Shown: positions 11,953-23,514, counted from the stretch's first letter. The stretch is DNA of 64,000 nt from Camellia lanceoleosa (GCA_025200525.1 CM045761.1:58367438-58431437), one strand, 5' to 3'. A program made the numbers and translations. Notes: generated by a model not told the origin, from the letters alone.

Positions 11953-12218
11953 GGCCTTGTTTGGGATGCAGAGAATAATTTAAAAAGTCAAAAAGTTACT
12001 CAAAAAATTAAAAAGTTAACACTATTCACCAAAAGTCAACAATTACGGCTGCACAACTCCTAATTCAAATTTTCCTCTAAAAACTAATTTTTACAATTTT
12101 TTATTACACATTTTTTCATAAAAAGTCAAAAAGTTAACCCAAACATCCATATTTTCAACCTCACCTTTTTAGTCAAAAAAAAAAAAAGTGCACTTATTTA
12201 GTCTTCCTAAACAAGGCA
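11953..12218. mobile_element. hAT-like MITE, family M, copy 3
   Basis: It begins GGCCTTGTTTGGGATG, ends CCTAAACAAGGC and is closely similar to copy 1 throughout its interior. It starts only about 20 bp after copy 2 ends. Confidence 0.65.
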
Positions 12219-12325
12219 TTAATAAACATATTTTGTCTTTTTATATTTTTTTTTGTCTCAACCCAAATTTAACCCACTTGCAGCTCACAGGAAACAAGTT
12301 TTTGGTTTGTTTTTGTTTTTGTTTT

Positions 12326-12546
12326 GGGTGATGTTTGGAAAGTGAAATTTTAGGCTAAAATCTACACCAAATAAATAAATAAATAAAATAAAATAAGTTA
12401 AAATAATCAATAAGATAAAATATTTTTTACTTTTTATTTTACAAATATCACATCTAACTACAAAAAAATTTAATCATCTTTCCAAAAATAAAAATTTTAA
12501 CCTACTATAAATAGCCTATTAAAATAGCAACTTCCTAAACATCCAC
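12326..12546. mobile_element. hAT-like MITE, 8-bp target duplication
   Basis: A 221-bp element with inverted ends (GGGTGATGTTTGGAAAGTG left, AACTTCCTAAACATCCAC right) lies between perfect 8-bp direct repeats TTTGTTTT (12318-12325 and 12547-12554), as hAT insertions make. A relative interrupts the pararetrovirus at 63393-63650. Confidence 0.75.
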
Positions 12547-12815
12547 TTTGTTTTTTGAACCCAAAAAAAAAATAGAGAAAATTATTTTAAAAAAATATGA
12601 GTTCGATTTTTGTAATAAAATAAATTTTATTTTTTAAATTTTATCAATTTAAATTTAATTTTTTTGATTTATTTTCAATTTAAACCATTTGACTATTTTT
12701 ATTATGGAAAACTACATGCAAGTAGAAGTTGAAAAAAAAAAAAATTACCAACACATGGATAGGTTCATTTTATTTACACCCCATCACAAAAACATTTGCA
12801 CCCCTCGTGTGTTTG
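12547..12815. other. AT-rich spacer, no gene seen
   Basis: Non-coding sequence between two mobile elements. The small frame at 12689-12913 crosses into the foldback element and has no recognisable motif. Confidence 0.5.
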
Positions 12816-12824
12816 TAATTTTTT

Positions 12825-14268
12825 GGGTAAATTACACTGACCTCTGGAGGTTTATATTTATTACAGTTCCCCCCTCACATTTTGAAAATTACATCTCCCT
12901 CTCTGAGGTTTAAAGTTTAATTACAAATTCTCCCCTCAGCAAGTTAATTTTTTTTAAACCAATTTTGTCCTCACTAGATAAATTACATTGACACTCCTCA
13001 CATTTTAAAAATTACAATCCCCTTCCTAAGGTTTAAAGTAGCATTACCAATTGCTCCCTCGGTTAGTATCAGTTAGAAAAAAAATTCATTGAAAAAAAAA
13101 TTAATTGGAAAAAAAATTATTTAAAAAAAAATTTGTTAGTGAAATTTTTAAATTTATGTTTAAAAACTAACGTAAGCTCATTTTCTGAATTTACGTTTTT
13201 TTCTCAAATTTACAAACTAAGACAACCATTTATAAACCAAAAAAATATCAAACAAGTTTTTATGACATTTTTTAAAATTTTTGTAAATATAAATTAAAAA
13301 TTAAAATTTGAAAACAAAATGGTTACCAAACAGGTTTTAGATGGTAAAAATGTTGTAAAATTAACAAATAATTAAATAAGTTACCAACGTAAGAAATAAC
13401 TTATGAAAAGATTCTTAGGCTATGTATGGTTTGATTTTTAGAATTTTTTTTAATAATTAAAAATTAATTCGGTTAAGAAATAAAAAATAAAAAATAATTA
13501 TCATTTTTATATAATTTTTATCTTTCGAGTGGTTTTTTACAAATTAAATTAAAGCAGCCATACGTATATATATAACCTACCCAAAAGTTAAAATGTTAAA
13601 ATGATAATTATTTTTTACCCTTAAATGATAATTATTTTTTATTTTTTATTTCTTAACCAAATTAATTTTTAATTTTTAAAAAAAATTCTAAAAATCAAAA
13701 CATACATAACGTAAGAATCTTTTGATAAGTTATTTCTTATGTTGGTGACTTATTTAATTGTTTGTTAATTTTATTATATTTTTACCATCTGAGGTCTGTT
13801 TGGTAACATTTCGTTTTTAGTTTTCAATTTATATTTACAAAAATTTTAAAAACTGTCATAAAAACTTGTTTGATAATTTTTTTGTTTATAAATAGTTGTC
13901 TCAGTTTGTAAATTTGAGGAAAAACGTAAATTCAAAAAATGAGTTTACGTTGGTTTTTAAACAAAAATTTAAAAAATTTACTAACAAAAAATTTTTTCAA
14001 TTAATTTTTTTTTCCAACTAATACTAACCGAGGGGGCAATTAGTGATAATACTTTAAACCTTAGGAAGGATATTGTAATTTCTAAAATGTGAGGGGTGTC
14101 AATGTAATTTACCCAATGAGGGCAAAATTGGTATTTAAAAAAATTAAATTGCTGAAGGGGGAATCTGTAATGAAACTTTAAACCTCAGGAGGAGAGATAT
14201 AATTTCCAAAAGGTGAGGGGGGAACTGTAATAAACATAAACCTCAGGGGGTGTCAGTGTAATTTATCC
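12825..14268. mobile_element. Large Mutator-like foldback element
   Basis: The 1,444-bp element is almost one palindrome: arms of roughly 680-700 bp meet near 13546. Outer ends are GGGTAAATTACACTGAC and GTCAGTGTAATTTATCC. Perfect 9-bp direct repeats TAATTTTTT lie at 12816-12824 and 14269-14277, the length Mutator-like transposases make. It has no coding capacity. The TTTAAACCTC-type motifs recur within each arm. A transcript would make a very long hairpin. Confidence 0.85.
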
Positions 14269-14277
14269 TAATTTTTT

Positions 14278-14740
14278 TTTTTTTTCTAATTCTTGCCTAC
14301 ATGTAATTCTCCCCTTTTATTGAGTCAAGGAGCACTTTGAAAACTTGGTAAAAAGTCAATTTTTTGAATTTTTTTACCAAAGTTCTAAAAGAGTCACCAA
14401 AAAAGTAAGCTCTTTGCCAAAAAAAGCCACCAAAAAATTCAAAAAACTAAAAAATCAACTTTTTATCAACTTCCCAAAATACCTAAAAAATTTATGTTTT
14501 AATCGTTATACTCAATATACGTATATATAAAATAGATGTACTAGAGTTGGTTGAAACAGAGAGTATTGGCTTCCTCCCTACTAAATTAGAGGTAAAAATT
14601 TTTGAGTCAGGCGTGTCTCTTTCTCTTTCTTAAAATTACATATGCATCAATTAGAGAACCTTTGAAATTGTTACATTGATTAGCGAGGTGGATAGGCAAC
14701 ACCCTCAGGAGCAGATTCGGAAGCTTTTGAATCAGGATTA
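14278..14740. other. AT-rich spacer with MITE-like fragments
   Basis: The part at 14340-14480 has GTCAATTTTTTG/CCAAAAAA motifs like the MITEs nearby, but no end can be fixed. No gene is seen. Confidence 0.4.
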
Positions 14741-14741
14741 G

Positions 14742-14981
14742 TGCTGTGAGGTCTACCATGTTCCTTGTGATGTGAATGTCTGTGTGGATGAGTTAGCAAA
14801 AGAGGTGTTGCGGTCGGGACACATTAATCAGCTGTTGTCGAGTGGTCCAGTAGAGTTGGGCCAATTTTTATGGCAAGATAGGCAGCATGTTGCAATTCTT
14901 CTGTTACTTGAGTTCCTTTTTCTATTCTATCTTTTGCTTTCCTTACTCGGGTTTTGGCTTCCATCCCACCTAGAGCTGTAA
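14742..14981 (+). pseudogene. RNase H-like remnant, possible LINE relic
   Basis: Following a stop codon at 14739, the frame reads VYHVPCDVNVCVDELAKE. This resembles the end of plant RNase H-like (RVT_3) domains attached to non-LTR retroelement proteins, which typically have hVPRe-N--AD-LAk. Nothing recognisable precedes or follows, so it would be a fragment. The match is short, and chance resemblance cannot be excluded. Confidence 0.3.
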
Positions 14982-15376
14982 ACGAATCAAATCGAGTCGA
15001 GTTTTGCTGAATTTGAATTTGGCTCGTTTACTTATTGAGCTTGTTTATTCAGCTCAAACTCGGCTCAATAAAAAACTAAGCTCAATAAAAAACTGCGCTC
15101 GAGCTCGGCTCGGCTCGGCTCGGTTCACCTCAGCTCGTTAATATTAATAAAACTTGATATTGGCTAAATAATTTTTTTTAAATATTACTTAATATATAAA
15201 TAATATATTTATTATATAACTAAAATAACGATAAACGAGTCGAGCTTGACGAGTCAAGCCTAATATTTGATATAAGTTCGAGCTCGGCTCGTTTACTAAA
15301 CGAATTGAGCCGAGTTGATCCCTTAACGAGCCGAGTTGAGTTTGTTCATGAATATCTCGGTTCATTTGCAGCCCTA
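14971..15376. mobile_element. hAT-type non-autonomous element
   Basis: A 406-bp sequence between TAGAGCTGTAAACGAA and the complement of TAGGGCTGCAAATGAACC, an Ac-like terminal repeat. It is filled with GAGCTCGGCTCG/CGAGCCGAGTTG motifs on both strands, including five consecutive CGGCT units near 15105. Flanking octamers ATCCCACC and ATTGCACA match poorly, so it is old. Confidence 0.6.
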
Positions 15377-15716
15377 ATTGCACAAAAAAAAAAAAAAAAA
15401 AGGAAGGAAGATTAGTGGAATAAGATACAGCCGATCTGCCAAAATGGGGATTTTTTTTGGATTGAAACGAGCTTGAAAAGGGGTTGCATTCTTCTTTATC
15501 CGTTTAGATTTTCTTCATTTATTATTGCATTCATCCATGCTGATGTATTCATTATACTCATTGTACAAATTAAGATTTTAGAGATAAAAATTTAGTAATA
15601 AAATTATCTTTTAAGAACAAAATATTTTTTGTTGTCAAAAGTATCATTATTATATTTGTAGTAACAAAATTAGACGTTTAGTGATGAATTACTATTCTTT
15701 GGGAGGGATTGGAGGG
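15377..15716. other. Intergenic, no gene seen
   Basis: AT-rich sequence with a run of 18 A at about 15385. Motifs such as 'gagataaaaatttagt' suggest an old repeat into which the neighbouring foldback inserted. Confidence 0.4.
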
Positions 15717-16050
15717 GCTGTTGCATGACCAATAGAGCCTTTTCAGGACTCGTTTTGATGATTCGAACCATTCACTTTTTTAAAAATATCGAGTAGAACA
15801 TACTTAAAAAAATTCAATTTAATTGGACTTCGATGTCTCTTTCATTAAGACATATTTGTATCTGAAAAATTAAATAGTAAATTTAATTTTAAATATAAAT
15901 TTGAATACAAATATGATTTGATGAAAGGGATACCGATATTCGATTAACTTAAATTTTTTCAAGTGTATTCTTCTCAATATCTTCTAAAAATTGTACGGTT
16001 CGGACCACCGGAATGAGGCCCAGAGAAGGCCTCATTGGCTATGCAACAAT
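15717..16050. mobile_element. Foldback element, family F, copy 3
   Basis: Inverted arms open CTGTTGCATGACCAATAGAG and close CTCATTGGCTATGCAACAAT. It shares the subterminal 'gatgattcgaacc' and CCGATATTCGATTAA motifs with the other family F members. Confidence 0.65.
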
Positions 16051-16386
16051 CACATGCGCAACAGTCTCCCCAAGCTCTCTTTGGGATCACAATTTTTGCT
16101 CAAAAAATAAATTTTTTTGGGACCAAATTATTTTGTCCCTAAGAAGTGCATTTATTAGCGACATTTTCAAAATTTTATCGCTATAATTCTTTTTCTTTTA
16201 CTTTTCAGGACAACCTTTTTGTGACTATTTGTACGACGATAGGAATTTGATCCCCAAATATTTTTTGTAATAAAATTTTCACTTTTGAGAACAAAAAAAT
16301 TTAGTTCATAAAATTATTATTTGTTATTGTGATTTATCTGAGGTAATTTTATTAGAATGAATGTGAAATTTGTGTCCTTACCCTTA
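16051..16386. other. Intergenic, no gene seen
   Basis: Old AT-rich sequence, possibly the continuation of the repeat interrupted by the foldback at 15717-16050. No coding frame. Confidence 0.4.
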
Positions 16387-16886
16387 GAGCATCTCCAACG
16401 GTAATATGTATTTTACTTATCTAAACATTACTATAAAATATATATTTTACTTTGCCTATCATCTGTTTCATGTTTCTACTCCAACCATACCCTTTATTTT
16501 AGCTATTCATCCAAATATTAGTAACTTTATAAAATGTCACATCAGCAACAAGAATAGAGAGAAATGAACCTAATGAATAAATATATTTTGCCTAGCCTTT
16601 GAAGGTTAGTTATATGTAACTAGTGAATGTGAGTTGAGTTAAAATATCTAATCATATGATTAGTATATTATGCCTCGTTTGGGAACAGATTATCTTGGTA
16701 ACTTTTTGTTTTTTTACGAAAAGATGTACAGAAAAGTAAAAAGAGTGATGCGACAACTTATAGTAATTTTTTGACTTTTTGCCTAAAACAGTTACTCCCC
16801 AAACAAGGCCTTAGAGTTGAAAAAAGTAAGTTATACTAGGTATTTTGACTAACTAGCATTATATGGCTGGTGGGTTAAAAATGCTC
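16387..16886. mobile_element. Tourist/PIF-Harbinger-like MITE
   Basis: It begins GAGCATCTCCAACGG and ends TTAAAAATGCTC, the inverted pair typical of Tourist-like elements, between 3-bp TTA duplications (16384-16386 and 16887-16889). About 140 bp at 16672-16810 is a second, nested MITE. Confidence 0.7.
16672..16810. mobile_element. Small hAT-like MITE nested in the Tourist-like MITE
   Basis: It begins GCCTCGTTTGGGAAC and ends CTCCCCAAACAAGGC. The interior 'aaaagatgtacagaaaa' and 'gtgatgcgacaacttata' tracts are shared with the fragment at 25028-25164. Confidence 0.6.
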
Positions 16887-17211
16887 TTACAATAGTAAAT
16901 AAATAATGATTCCAATTATAATTTATTTTTTTCTAGCAACATGTGAGAAAGAACATTTTGATAGAATGACCATTTTATTTTATTTCAGTCCAATAAATTA
17001 AATAATAGTTTATTATTATTATTATTATTTTTTTAACATCTCCAATCTAAAAATAAATTTGAAAGGTATATATTGTAGCATTACCCTTTTAAAAATCAAT
17101 AAAACAAACACAAATTGAAGCATGTCACGAGGCAATTATATTTTTATCATTTTTTATTTATTTATTTATTTTATCAATTTATTTGATACATAGATCATCT
17201 TGTTGCACTTC
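16887..17211. other. AT-rich spacer, no gene seen
   Basis: Low-complexity sequence with ATT and TTTA repeats up to the start of the copia LTR. Confidence 0.5.
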
Positions 17212-18688
17212 TGTTGGAAATGGTTATAAAATTTTGAGTAAAATCAGAATTTTTTCCTATGTTTGGTCTAATTTTTAGGTGGGCCCCGTGCATCGATTTA
17301 CACAGATCAAAGTGGTAACGCGTTCTATGCCGCGTTGTGATTCACGTGATATATTTGGTTGTTCAAAACCATTACCGAGTGAATGGGAAATTGAAGCCAA
17401 AGTAAGCTCCATGGAAATGGAGTTTTGGTGGAAATTCCTTAAAGGTTGAATAAGGCTTGTCCTACATTGATTTGGTGGGAGGTTTTGAGAGGGTTTATAA
17501 GGCATGGGTTTGGTACTTGGGGTGTGCCCCAAGGGATACCCAAGTGTTTTAGAGGGAGAGGTTATGGACAAAATGGGCTAGACCCATTGGACCCAAAAAC
17601 CACCACACACGCGCGCCGCCGTCCGTCCGGTCGGTCACTCGGGCTGGGCCTGGGCGCGGGTGCGTGGTGTGAGGTTGGGTTAGGCTTATTCGGTCCAATA
17701 TCCAAACAGGGCCCTTCCCGTTTTTGAACCCAACAGATTTAAATCTGTTTGAATTTCAAACCAAACAGTGCCTAACCTGTTTGTATCTGTTTAATTCAAA
17801 TTGAGCAGTGCGATACTGTTTATTTCAAAACCAAGAGCCACCAATACATCTATATATAGACCAGCCTCCCATTTGGATTTTACTCCAATTTTCGTACTCC
17901 TTCTTCTGCTTTAGATCTCTGCCATATTGCTGCATTTTATTTACGAAAGAAAGAGTGTAAACATTTGTGTGTTAAATGGACGAATAAATTGTAGTCTTTG
18001 CATTTATTCGTTGATAGATCATTTCATCTGGGAGATAGGCGTCCAAATTCGAAGCATCGTGGAGAGGACAAATCATCTTAAGGACACAGTGTTAAACACT
18101 GGACTTGATCGAAAAAATCATTCAAAGAAATTAACCAAGTAAGTTGTTTAATTTTATTCATTTTTAATTTGTTTATTTAATCGATTTTAATTTTATTTTT
18201 GTAACAAAATAAAATCATTATTTATTTATTTATTTTTATTTGAGTTTGATTTTTGTAATCAAACATATTCTCTCCTTTTCTTTATTTCTTTAATTCTAAT
18301 TGTTGTTTTGTACACAATAGAATTAATATCTTTAAATCTGATGAAGATTGCCCAACAATCTTAAGGCATTCCTTTTTGGTATCTTCATTGTATTTAATTT
18401 TACATTTTCAAAGTAATATTACGGTTGGAAAAACAAATAGTGATTTATGCTATTTGTGAGATAGTAGTAATATCTTGTCTCTTTTCTTTGACAACTAGTA
18501 ATGCGATCTGGTGTCATTAACAATTTCGAATATTATTTGGTATTACGAAAAAAAAATTTTGGTATTTTATTTTTCTGTTTTAGTAACAAGGAAAATAAAA
18601 TTATTTTGTGTTATATTTTATTTTACGGTTTTAGTAACTAGAAAATTAATTTGTGTTTTAATTTTTTTCGATTTTTGTAATCGAGATT
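17212..18688 (+). repeat. Copia 5' LTR and untranslated leader
   Basis: This holds the LTR start, a GC-rich patch at 17605-17680, a TATA-like CTATATATAGACC near 17850 and a leader. A possible splice donor CAAGTAAGT lies at 18139 and an acceptor just before ATG 18689. Short motifs of the 'ttttgtaatc' or 'ttttagtaac' kind recur five times between 18190 and 18685. The 3' boundary of the LTR cannot be fixed because only one LTR is present. Confidence 0.55.
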
Positions 18689-20048
18689 ATGGCTACTACT
18701 GAAGCGCATTTGGCGTTGGTATTCTGTTGTTACACTAACATCGGTCCTATTCGAACCATGTTCATGTACCAATCAATCATGGGGAAAAATCGAGAAAAAT
18801 TTACGATGCTTGAGTTTAAGAGATGGCGGCGAAGATCTTTGTTCTATCTTACAACTCTTAATTTGGCCAGTTTCTCCATGAAGAGGCTCGGACTTAAAGA
18901 GGTGAAAGTGATCGGCAAGTTGTTGCATTTGTAGATGCTTGGAAACATTCAGATTTCTGTCGAAACTACATCCTCAATAGCCTTGACAACATCTTTGTAT
19001 AATGTATCTGATCCTCTGAAGTCGACAAAAAGAATTGTGGGATTCTTTGGAGAAGAAATACAAGAGAGGATGCGGCACAAAGAAATTTGTCGTCGGTAAA
19101 TTTCTAAATTTTGTAATGGTCGACTCCCAAACGGTAATATCTCAATTTCAAAATTTTCAGATAATTTTGCATGATATTCATTCGAAGGTATGTCTTAGCG
19201 AATCTTTCCAAGTCATTGCTTTGGTGGAAAAGTTACCACCGGCTTGGAAAGATTTCAAAAATTATTTAAAACATAAACGCAAAGAGATGACCATGGATGA
19301 GTTAATTGTAAGATTAAGAATTGAGGAAGACAATCGAAAGGCTGACAAGAGGCATGGGAAAAATCCCATTGAGTCCAAGGCTAATGTGGTTGAACAAGTT
19401 CAAAAACCACATAACAAAAAGAGGAAGTTTACTGGAGATGGTCCTAAACAAGGCAACAACAATGGCAACAAGAAGTTCAAAGGAAAATGCTATAACTGTG
19501 GCAAGACTAGACATAGAGCTTACATTGCGCCGCCTAAGAAGGATCATGGAAGTACAAGCAAGAAGACCACCAATCAAGCCAATGTGACAGAATTGGATTA
19601 TATCTCTGACGGAGTGAATGACATCAACCTCTCTGCTGTGGTGTCTGAGGCTAACTTGGTTGGAAATCCCAAAGAATGGTGGGTTGACACTGGAGTAACT
19701 CGTCACATATGTGCGGACAAGAAGATGTTCACTACCTACAATGAGGCTGCAAATGGTGAACAACTTTTTATGGGAAATTCTTCTACTTCTACTGTGGCTG
19801 GACAAGGCAAAGTGATCTTGAAGATGACATCAGGAAAAGAACTGACCCTCAACAACGTACTGCATGTACCTGACATCTGGAAGAATTTAGTTTCTGGTTC
19901 TTTGTTAAGTAAAAATGGTTTTAGGCTTGTTTTTGAGTCTGATAAGTTTGTATTAACAAAGAGTGGTATGTATGTTGGTAAGGGATACATGAGTGATGGT
20001 CTCTTTAAACTTAATGATGACAGTTGTACCAAAAGTTGCTATGAATGA
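18689..20048 (+). pseudogene. Copia gag and protease, broken
   Basis: The gag starts at ATG 18689 (MATTEAHLALVF), a common copia gag N-terminus. The first frame closes at 18934; gag resumes in another frame at 19035 with a UBN2-type domain ([26 protein letters not shown]). The zinc knuckle near 19490 is defective: CYNCGKTRH keeps two cysteines and the histidine, but the last cysteine is replaced (YIAP). Protease follows with [12 protein letters not shown], retaining D-T-G. The frame ends at 20048 just where the integrase should continue, so a frameshift separates the two. It would have formed virus-like particles in the cytoplasm. Confidence 0.85.
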
Positions 20049-20812
20049 AAATAACACATCTTTTGCTTATATTCTTGAGTCGAATTTATGGCATGGTAGA
20101 TTAGGTCATGTAAATTATGATGCTTTGCGTAGATTAATTGGTTTGGATTATATACCAAAGTTTGAAATTAATCCTAATCATAAATGTGAAGTTTGTGTAG
20201 AAGCAAAACTAACTAAGGCTCCATTTAAATCAGTTAAAAGAAAAACTGAACCTCTAGAATTAATTCATACTGATGTATGTGATCTAAAATTTATTCAAAC
20301 TAGAGGAGGTAAAAAATATTTCATAACATTTATCGATGATTGCACAAGATATTGTTATGTTTATTTACTTAGAAGTAAAGATGAAGCCTTAGAAATGTTT
20401 AAACTCTACAAAACAGAAGTTGAATATCAACTTGGTAAAACCATTAAAATGCTTAGAAGTGATAGGGGTGGTGAATATGATGCACCATTAAATGAATTTT
20501 GTGCACAACATGGCATTATTCACCAAACTACAGCCTCTTATTCTCCACAGCAAAATGGAATTGCTGAAAGGAAGAATAGAACTCTAAAAGAAATGATGAA
20601 TGCCATGTTACTAAGTTTAGGTTTACCACCGAACTTGTAGGGGGAAGCAATATTGTCAGCTAATTATGTTCTTAATAGAATACCCCACAAGAAAACTAAA
20701 AGCATTCCTTATGAATTGTGGAAAGGTCGACCACCTTCCTACAAATACTTGAAAGTGTGGGGGTGTTTGGCAAAAGTCGTATCCCAATCACGTATTTCGC
20801 GAAGCCAACTGT
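20041..20812 (+). pseudogene. Copia integrase, broken
   Basis: A GAG-pre-integrase zinc-binding region (H-x3-H in [11 protein letters not shown]-x2-C in CEVCVEAK) is followed by the catalytic core. The D-D-E residues are all visible: D in HTDVCD, D in RSDRGGEY and E in [12 protein letters not shown] at 20638-20640 interrupts a frame that otherwise continues in phase to a stop near 20814, through a region including ELWKGRPPS and LKVWGC. The frame differs from that of gag-protease. It would have joined element cDNA to host DNA. Confidence 0.85.
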
Positions 20813-21653
20813 GAGTAACACTGTTGTAAAGATATGTTTAACTTTAAGTATCTCTTTCCTGTTTTATACTATTCTCTATTCTGACATGCTTTTCTTGTGC
20901 TTAATGAATAATGATCCTATTTTCTTACCATGTATTTCATCGCATCCTTAGCACCTGTTTACATTGTTACAGAGATCTCTGTTAGTTCCAATTCTTAGAG
21001 CTCCTGTATATTATATTGATAGCCATCGTATCTGATTACCGGTCTTCATGACCGTCCGTTTGGTCTTCAAGACCGCCTATATTAGATTGTTATGAGATGT
21101 ACCACGTATAACATTTATGCTTCCTGTATGAGATAAGAATCTGTTAAGTATATGATTTGTTTTACATTAAGGACATCATTTAGAACCTCTTTACACAGCT
21201 GTTATTCACTGGGCTCTAACTCACGTTTTGATATACGTATGTAGGTGATCCAGTTATGGAGGGGACTTAGTGACGGCGACCTTGCCTCGGTTTTGTTAAG
21301 CTATCCTTTTGTGCCTCACTGCGAGGTTCCTAGCTGCCGGGGTTTTGGGGTGGCCGGAGATCACCCTTATGAACAGTTTTACTTTGGTTGTGTATCTGGG
21401 GACAAATGGGATGTGATCTCTCTTTTGTTTGCATTTTGACAATCTAGTACTGCCTTGTTGTACATATGTGTGTATATATATAACAATACATTTTGTCTCA
21501 TGTAAATATTTATGCTCGTTGGACGTTTTATTTTTTTAATAATCGGCTTCCGCTAGCCCCGATCATTTGATTTGTATGAGAAGGTCTTTGGTAATCATGG
21601 ATTACTGGCTGATTTCGTCACTAAACCTATAGGGGCCGATTTGGGTCGTGACA
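20813..21653 (+). mobile_element. LTR fragment, gypsy family B
   Basis: It matches, in opposite orientation and with divergence, the solo LTR at 35478-37837. Shared tracts include ACAGAGATCTCTGT, AGATGTACCAC, TTATTCACTGGGCT and GTGCCTCACTGCGAGGTTCC. It ends with the gypsy LTR terminus GGGTCGTGACA (21653). The 5' part is missing; the left end abuts truncated copia sequence. Confidence 0.7.
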
Positions 21654-22425
21654 CGTGTACCTTGTTTTAAGCCTCCAGCACAACACCTATACACACATAC
21701 ATTTGATTTCTTTGCACACCCACTAAATTTCTCAATACACCCACTCTGGACTTTAACACAAACATAATATACACACATATGCAAGGCTCCAGCTCCTCTT
21801 TATTTTATGAATTGATTAATATAAAATACATTGGCACACAAATTCGCAATTAATCAAGTGGGTAGGATTGATTTAACTCTCAATTACATAATTAGTTTAA
21901 TTAAATCACAATTAATCATGCTTAATCTTGATTGGTAAATTCCCATACAACTCAATTAGCCTAATTAACTTTAATTAAGGCCCAATCAATCATAACTAAA
22001 TTTATCAATTTGAATCAGATTTTTAATCAAATATCCCAAAAGGCTTTAAATATCAAATTAAACTTTATTATCATTATAAATTTTGATTTTGTAAATCACT
22101 AAGGCCTTTAATTTCTAATCCCAAAATGAATCATTAAAATCACTTAGTGATTGAGCTCCATAATCCTCGTAAATCCCAAATTAAATTAAAATAACGACTA
22201 AAATCTAAATCTCCTTAAATAATTAAATACGACATATAATACATAATGGGATTGTCACAGTCACAATGCTTGCATTCATCCGGGTGAAGTGTGGTCACAT
22301 TCAAAATGAAGCCAGTGCTACAACACAATATTTTGGACACTTTTCTAGGAAAAGTTCGTGGGTCTATATTGTTTTTCTGTTTTTCGTAGGAATGGGTTGT
22401 TGCCTAAATATAAATTATAACTCAA
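21654..22425. other. Intergenic, no gene seen
   Basis: AT-rich DNA with several AATTAATC/TTAATTAA motifs. The reading frame at 22266-22583 is open, but it runs into the neighbouring MITE and has no recognised domain. Confidence 0.5.
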
Positions 22426-22605
22426 AAATTAAGAGTAATGTTAGGAATTATGAAAAAAATGTTATGAAGATGATCATGAAAGATTCTTCACTTTTAGATT
22501 ACATATATAATAAAACACTACACACAAATCAAAGGATAAAAAATCTTCATGATGCATTTTATGACATTTTTTTTTCTTCATAATCTCTAATATTACTCAA
22601 AATTA
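22426..22605. mobile_element. Small foldback MITE, family C, copy 1
   Basis: The ends TTAAGAGTAATGTTAGGAA and TCTCTAATATTACTCAAAA are inverted repeats, with further inverted 'catgaa' motifs inside. The middle 'aaaacactacacacaaatca' tract is shared with the MITE at 45209-45391. Confidence 0.6.
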
Positions 22606-23058
22606 ATCATATGAATGATAACATTCTGATCATGGGAGAGTTATTTTCTTCCATTCCCAAAACTATAGAGGATCAAGAATTAGGATGTAAAGTTGTGATT
22701 GTCAACCTCCTAAAAGACAAGAAAATAATAATTATAATAATTAACTTATAAATATTTTATCAAATTCAACTTCACCAATTTGCTGCAAGTTGTGTGTATC
22801 TTTTCCATTTTCGTGTTTTTAAAAACAAAAATAATCAAAAGTTCGAAACACTCATCGTGTAGAGTGCATTTTGGGTGAAAACATTTTTTTTTTTTAAATT
22901 TTGCTCAGCCCATTTAAAAAATTAAAAAAAAAAAAAAAAAAGTGAAAGGAGGAGGAATAATACACTCCTAAGACAGTTGAACAAAGGGAACCAAAATGTA
23001 GTAAATACAGGAATTTTTTTATGCATCCTGAATGATATCATACTCTCCCAGAATGAGG
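22606..23058. other. Unique AT-rich sequence
   Basis: No gene is seen. It contains a run of about 20 A at 22923-22942. Confidence 0.4.
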
Positions 23059-23108
23059 CATTGCTCTGCGAAGAAAACTTGGTATTTTGTTTTCTACGCA
23101 GAGCAATG
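23059..23108. other. Near-perfect 20-bp hairpin
   Basis: The arm at 23059-23078 (CATTGCTCTGCGAAGAAAAC) is complementary to 23089-23108 at 19 of 20 positions, with a 10-nt loop. It is not an end of any element I can define. It could be a small-RNA hairpin, but the stem does not extend into the flanks as plant miRNA precursors usually do. Confidence 0.6.
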
Positions 23109-23514
23109 GTCAAACAATCCTTCCATGATGAGATGACTTTTTTTATGCTCTTTCGAATCCATCTCGGCGTGTGAACGCCTTGTGCTGGCAAGCCAACACT
23201 TTTATGGCTCGGCCCCAAAAAACAAACACGTCCAAGTGCATAATATGGCACAAACTCTCCCCCAGAGGATCAAAACCAATAGGCATATAAGGAGCAAACA
23301 CACCACCTATTTAAACTTTAATTTTCCTCAACTTTCTCTGTCTTGGTTAGTCTGTCTACTTGTTTTGATTCGACTAAACTCACTCAAAATGATTAAAAAG
23401 TCAGTTGCTGTAAGAAGAATATCTCAAAAACCAATTTTCAACAAAAATTACCAAATAAATTTCTATGTTTAAATATGTATACATATGTGTGAGTGTGAGA
23501 GAGAATATATATAT
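23109..23514 (+). other. Promoter-like unique segment
   Basis: A CCAAT at 23275, a TATA-like CTATTTAAAC near 23306, a pyrimidine-rich stretch and an ATG at 23389 opening a 27-codon frame (MIKKSVAVRRIS start) come in promoter-to-gene order. The frame ends at 23472 with no known domain. It may be the 5' end of a lost gene. Confidence 0.25.

Larger units (their letters stand above)
17212..20812 (+). mobile_element. Truncated Ty1/copia retrotransposon
   Basis: It starts at an LTR-like TGTTGGAAATGG (17212) and continues with a leader, gag, protease and integrase in copia order. It stops abruptly about 20812, inside the region after the integrase core. Reverse transcriptase, RNase H and the 3' LTR are absent. 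The downstream sequence is an LTR fragment of another family. Frameshifts and stops make it non-functional. Confidence 0.85.

Noticed and set aside
19314..20032. Minus-strand frames opposite copia gag and protease
   Set aside because: Antisense shadows of the gag-protease sequence with no motif.
23059..23108. Plant microRNA precursor
   Set aside because: The stem is only 20 bp with no lower stem, so no standard duplex can be processed from it.
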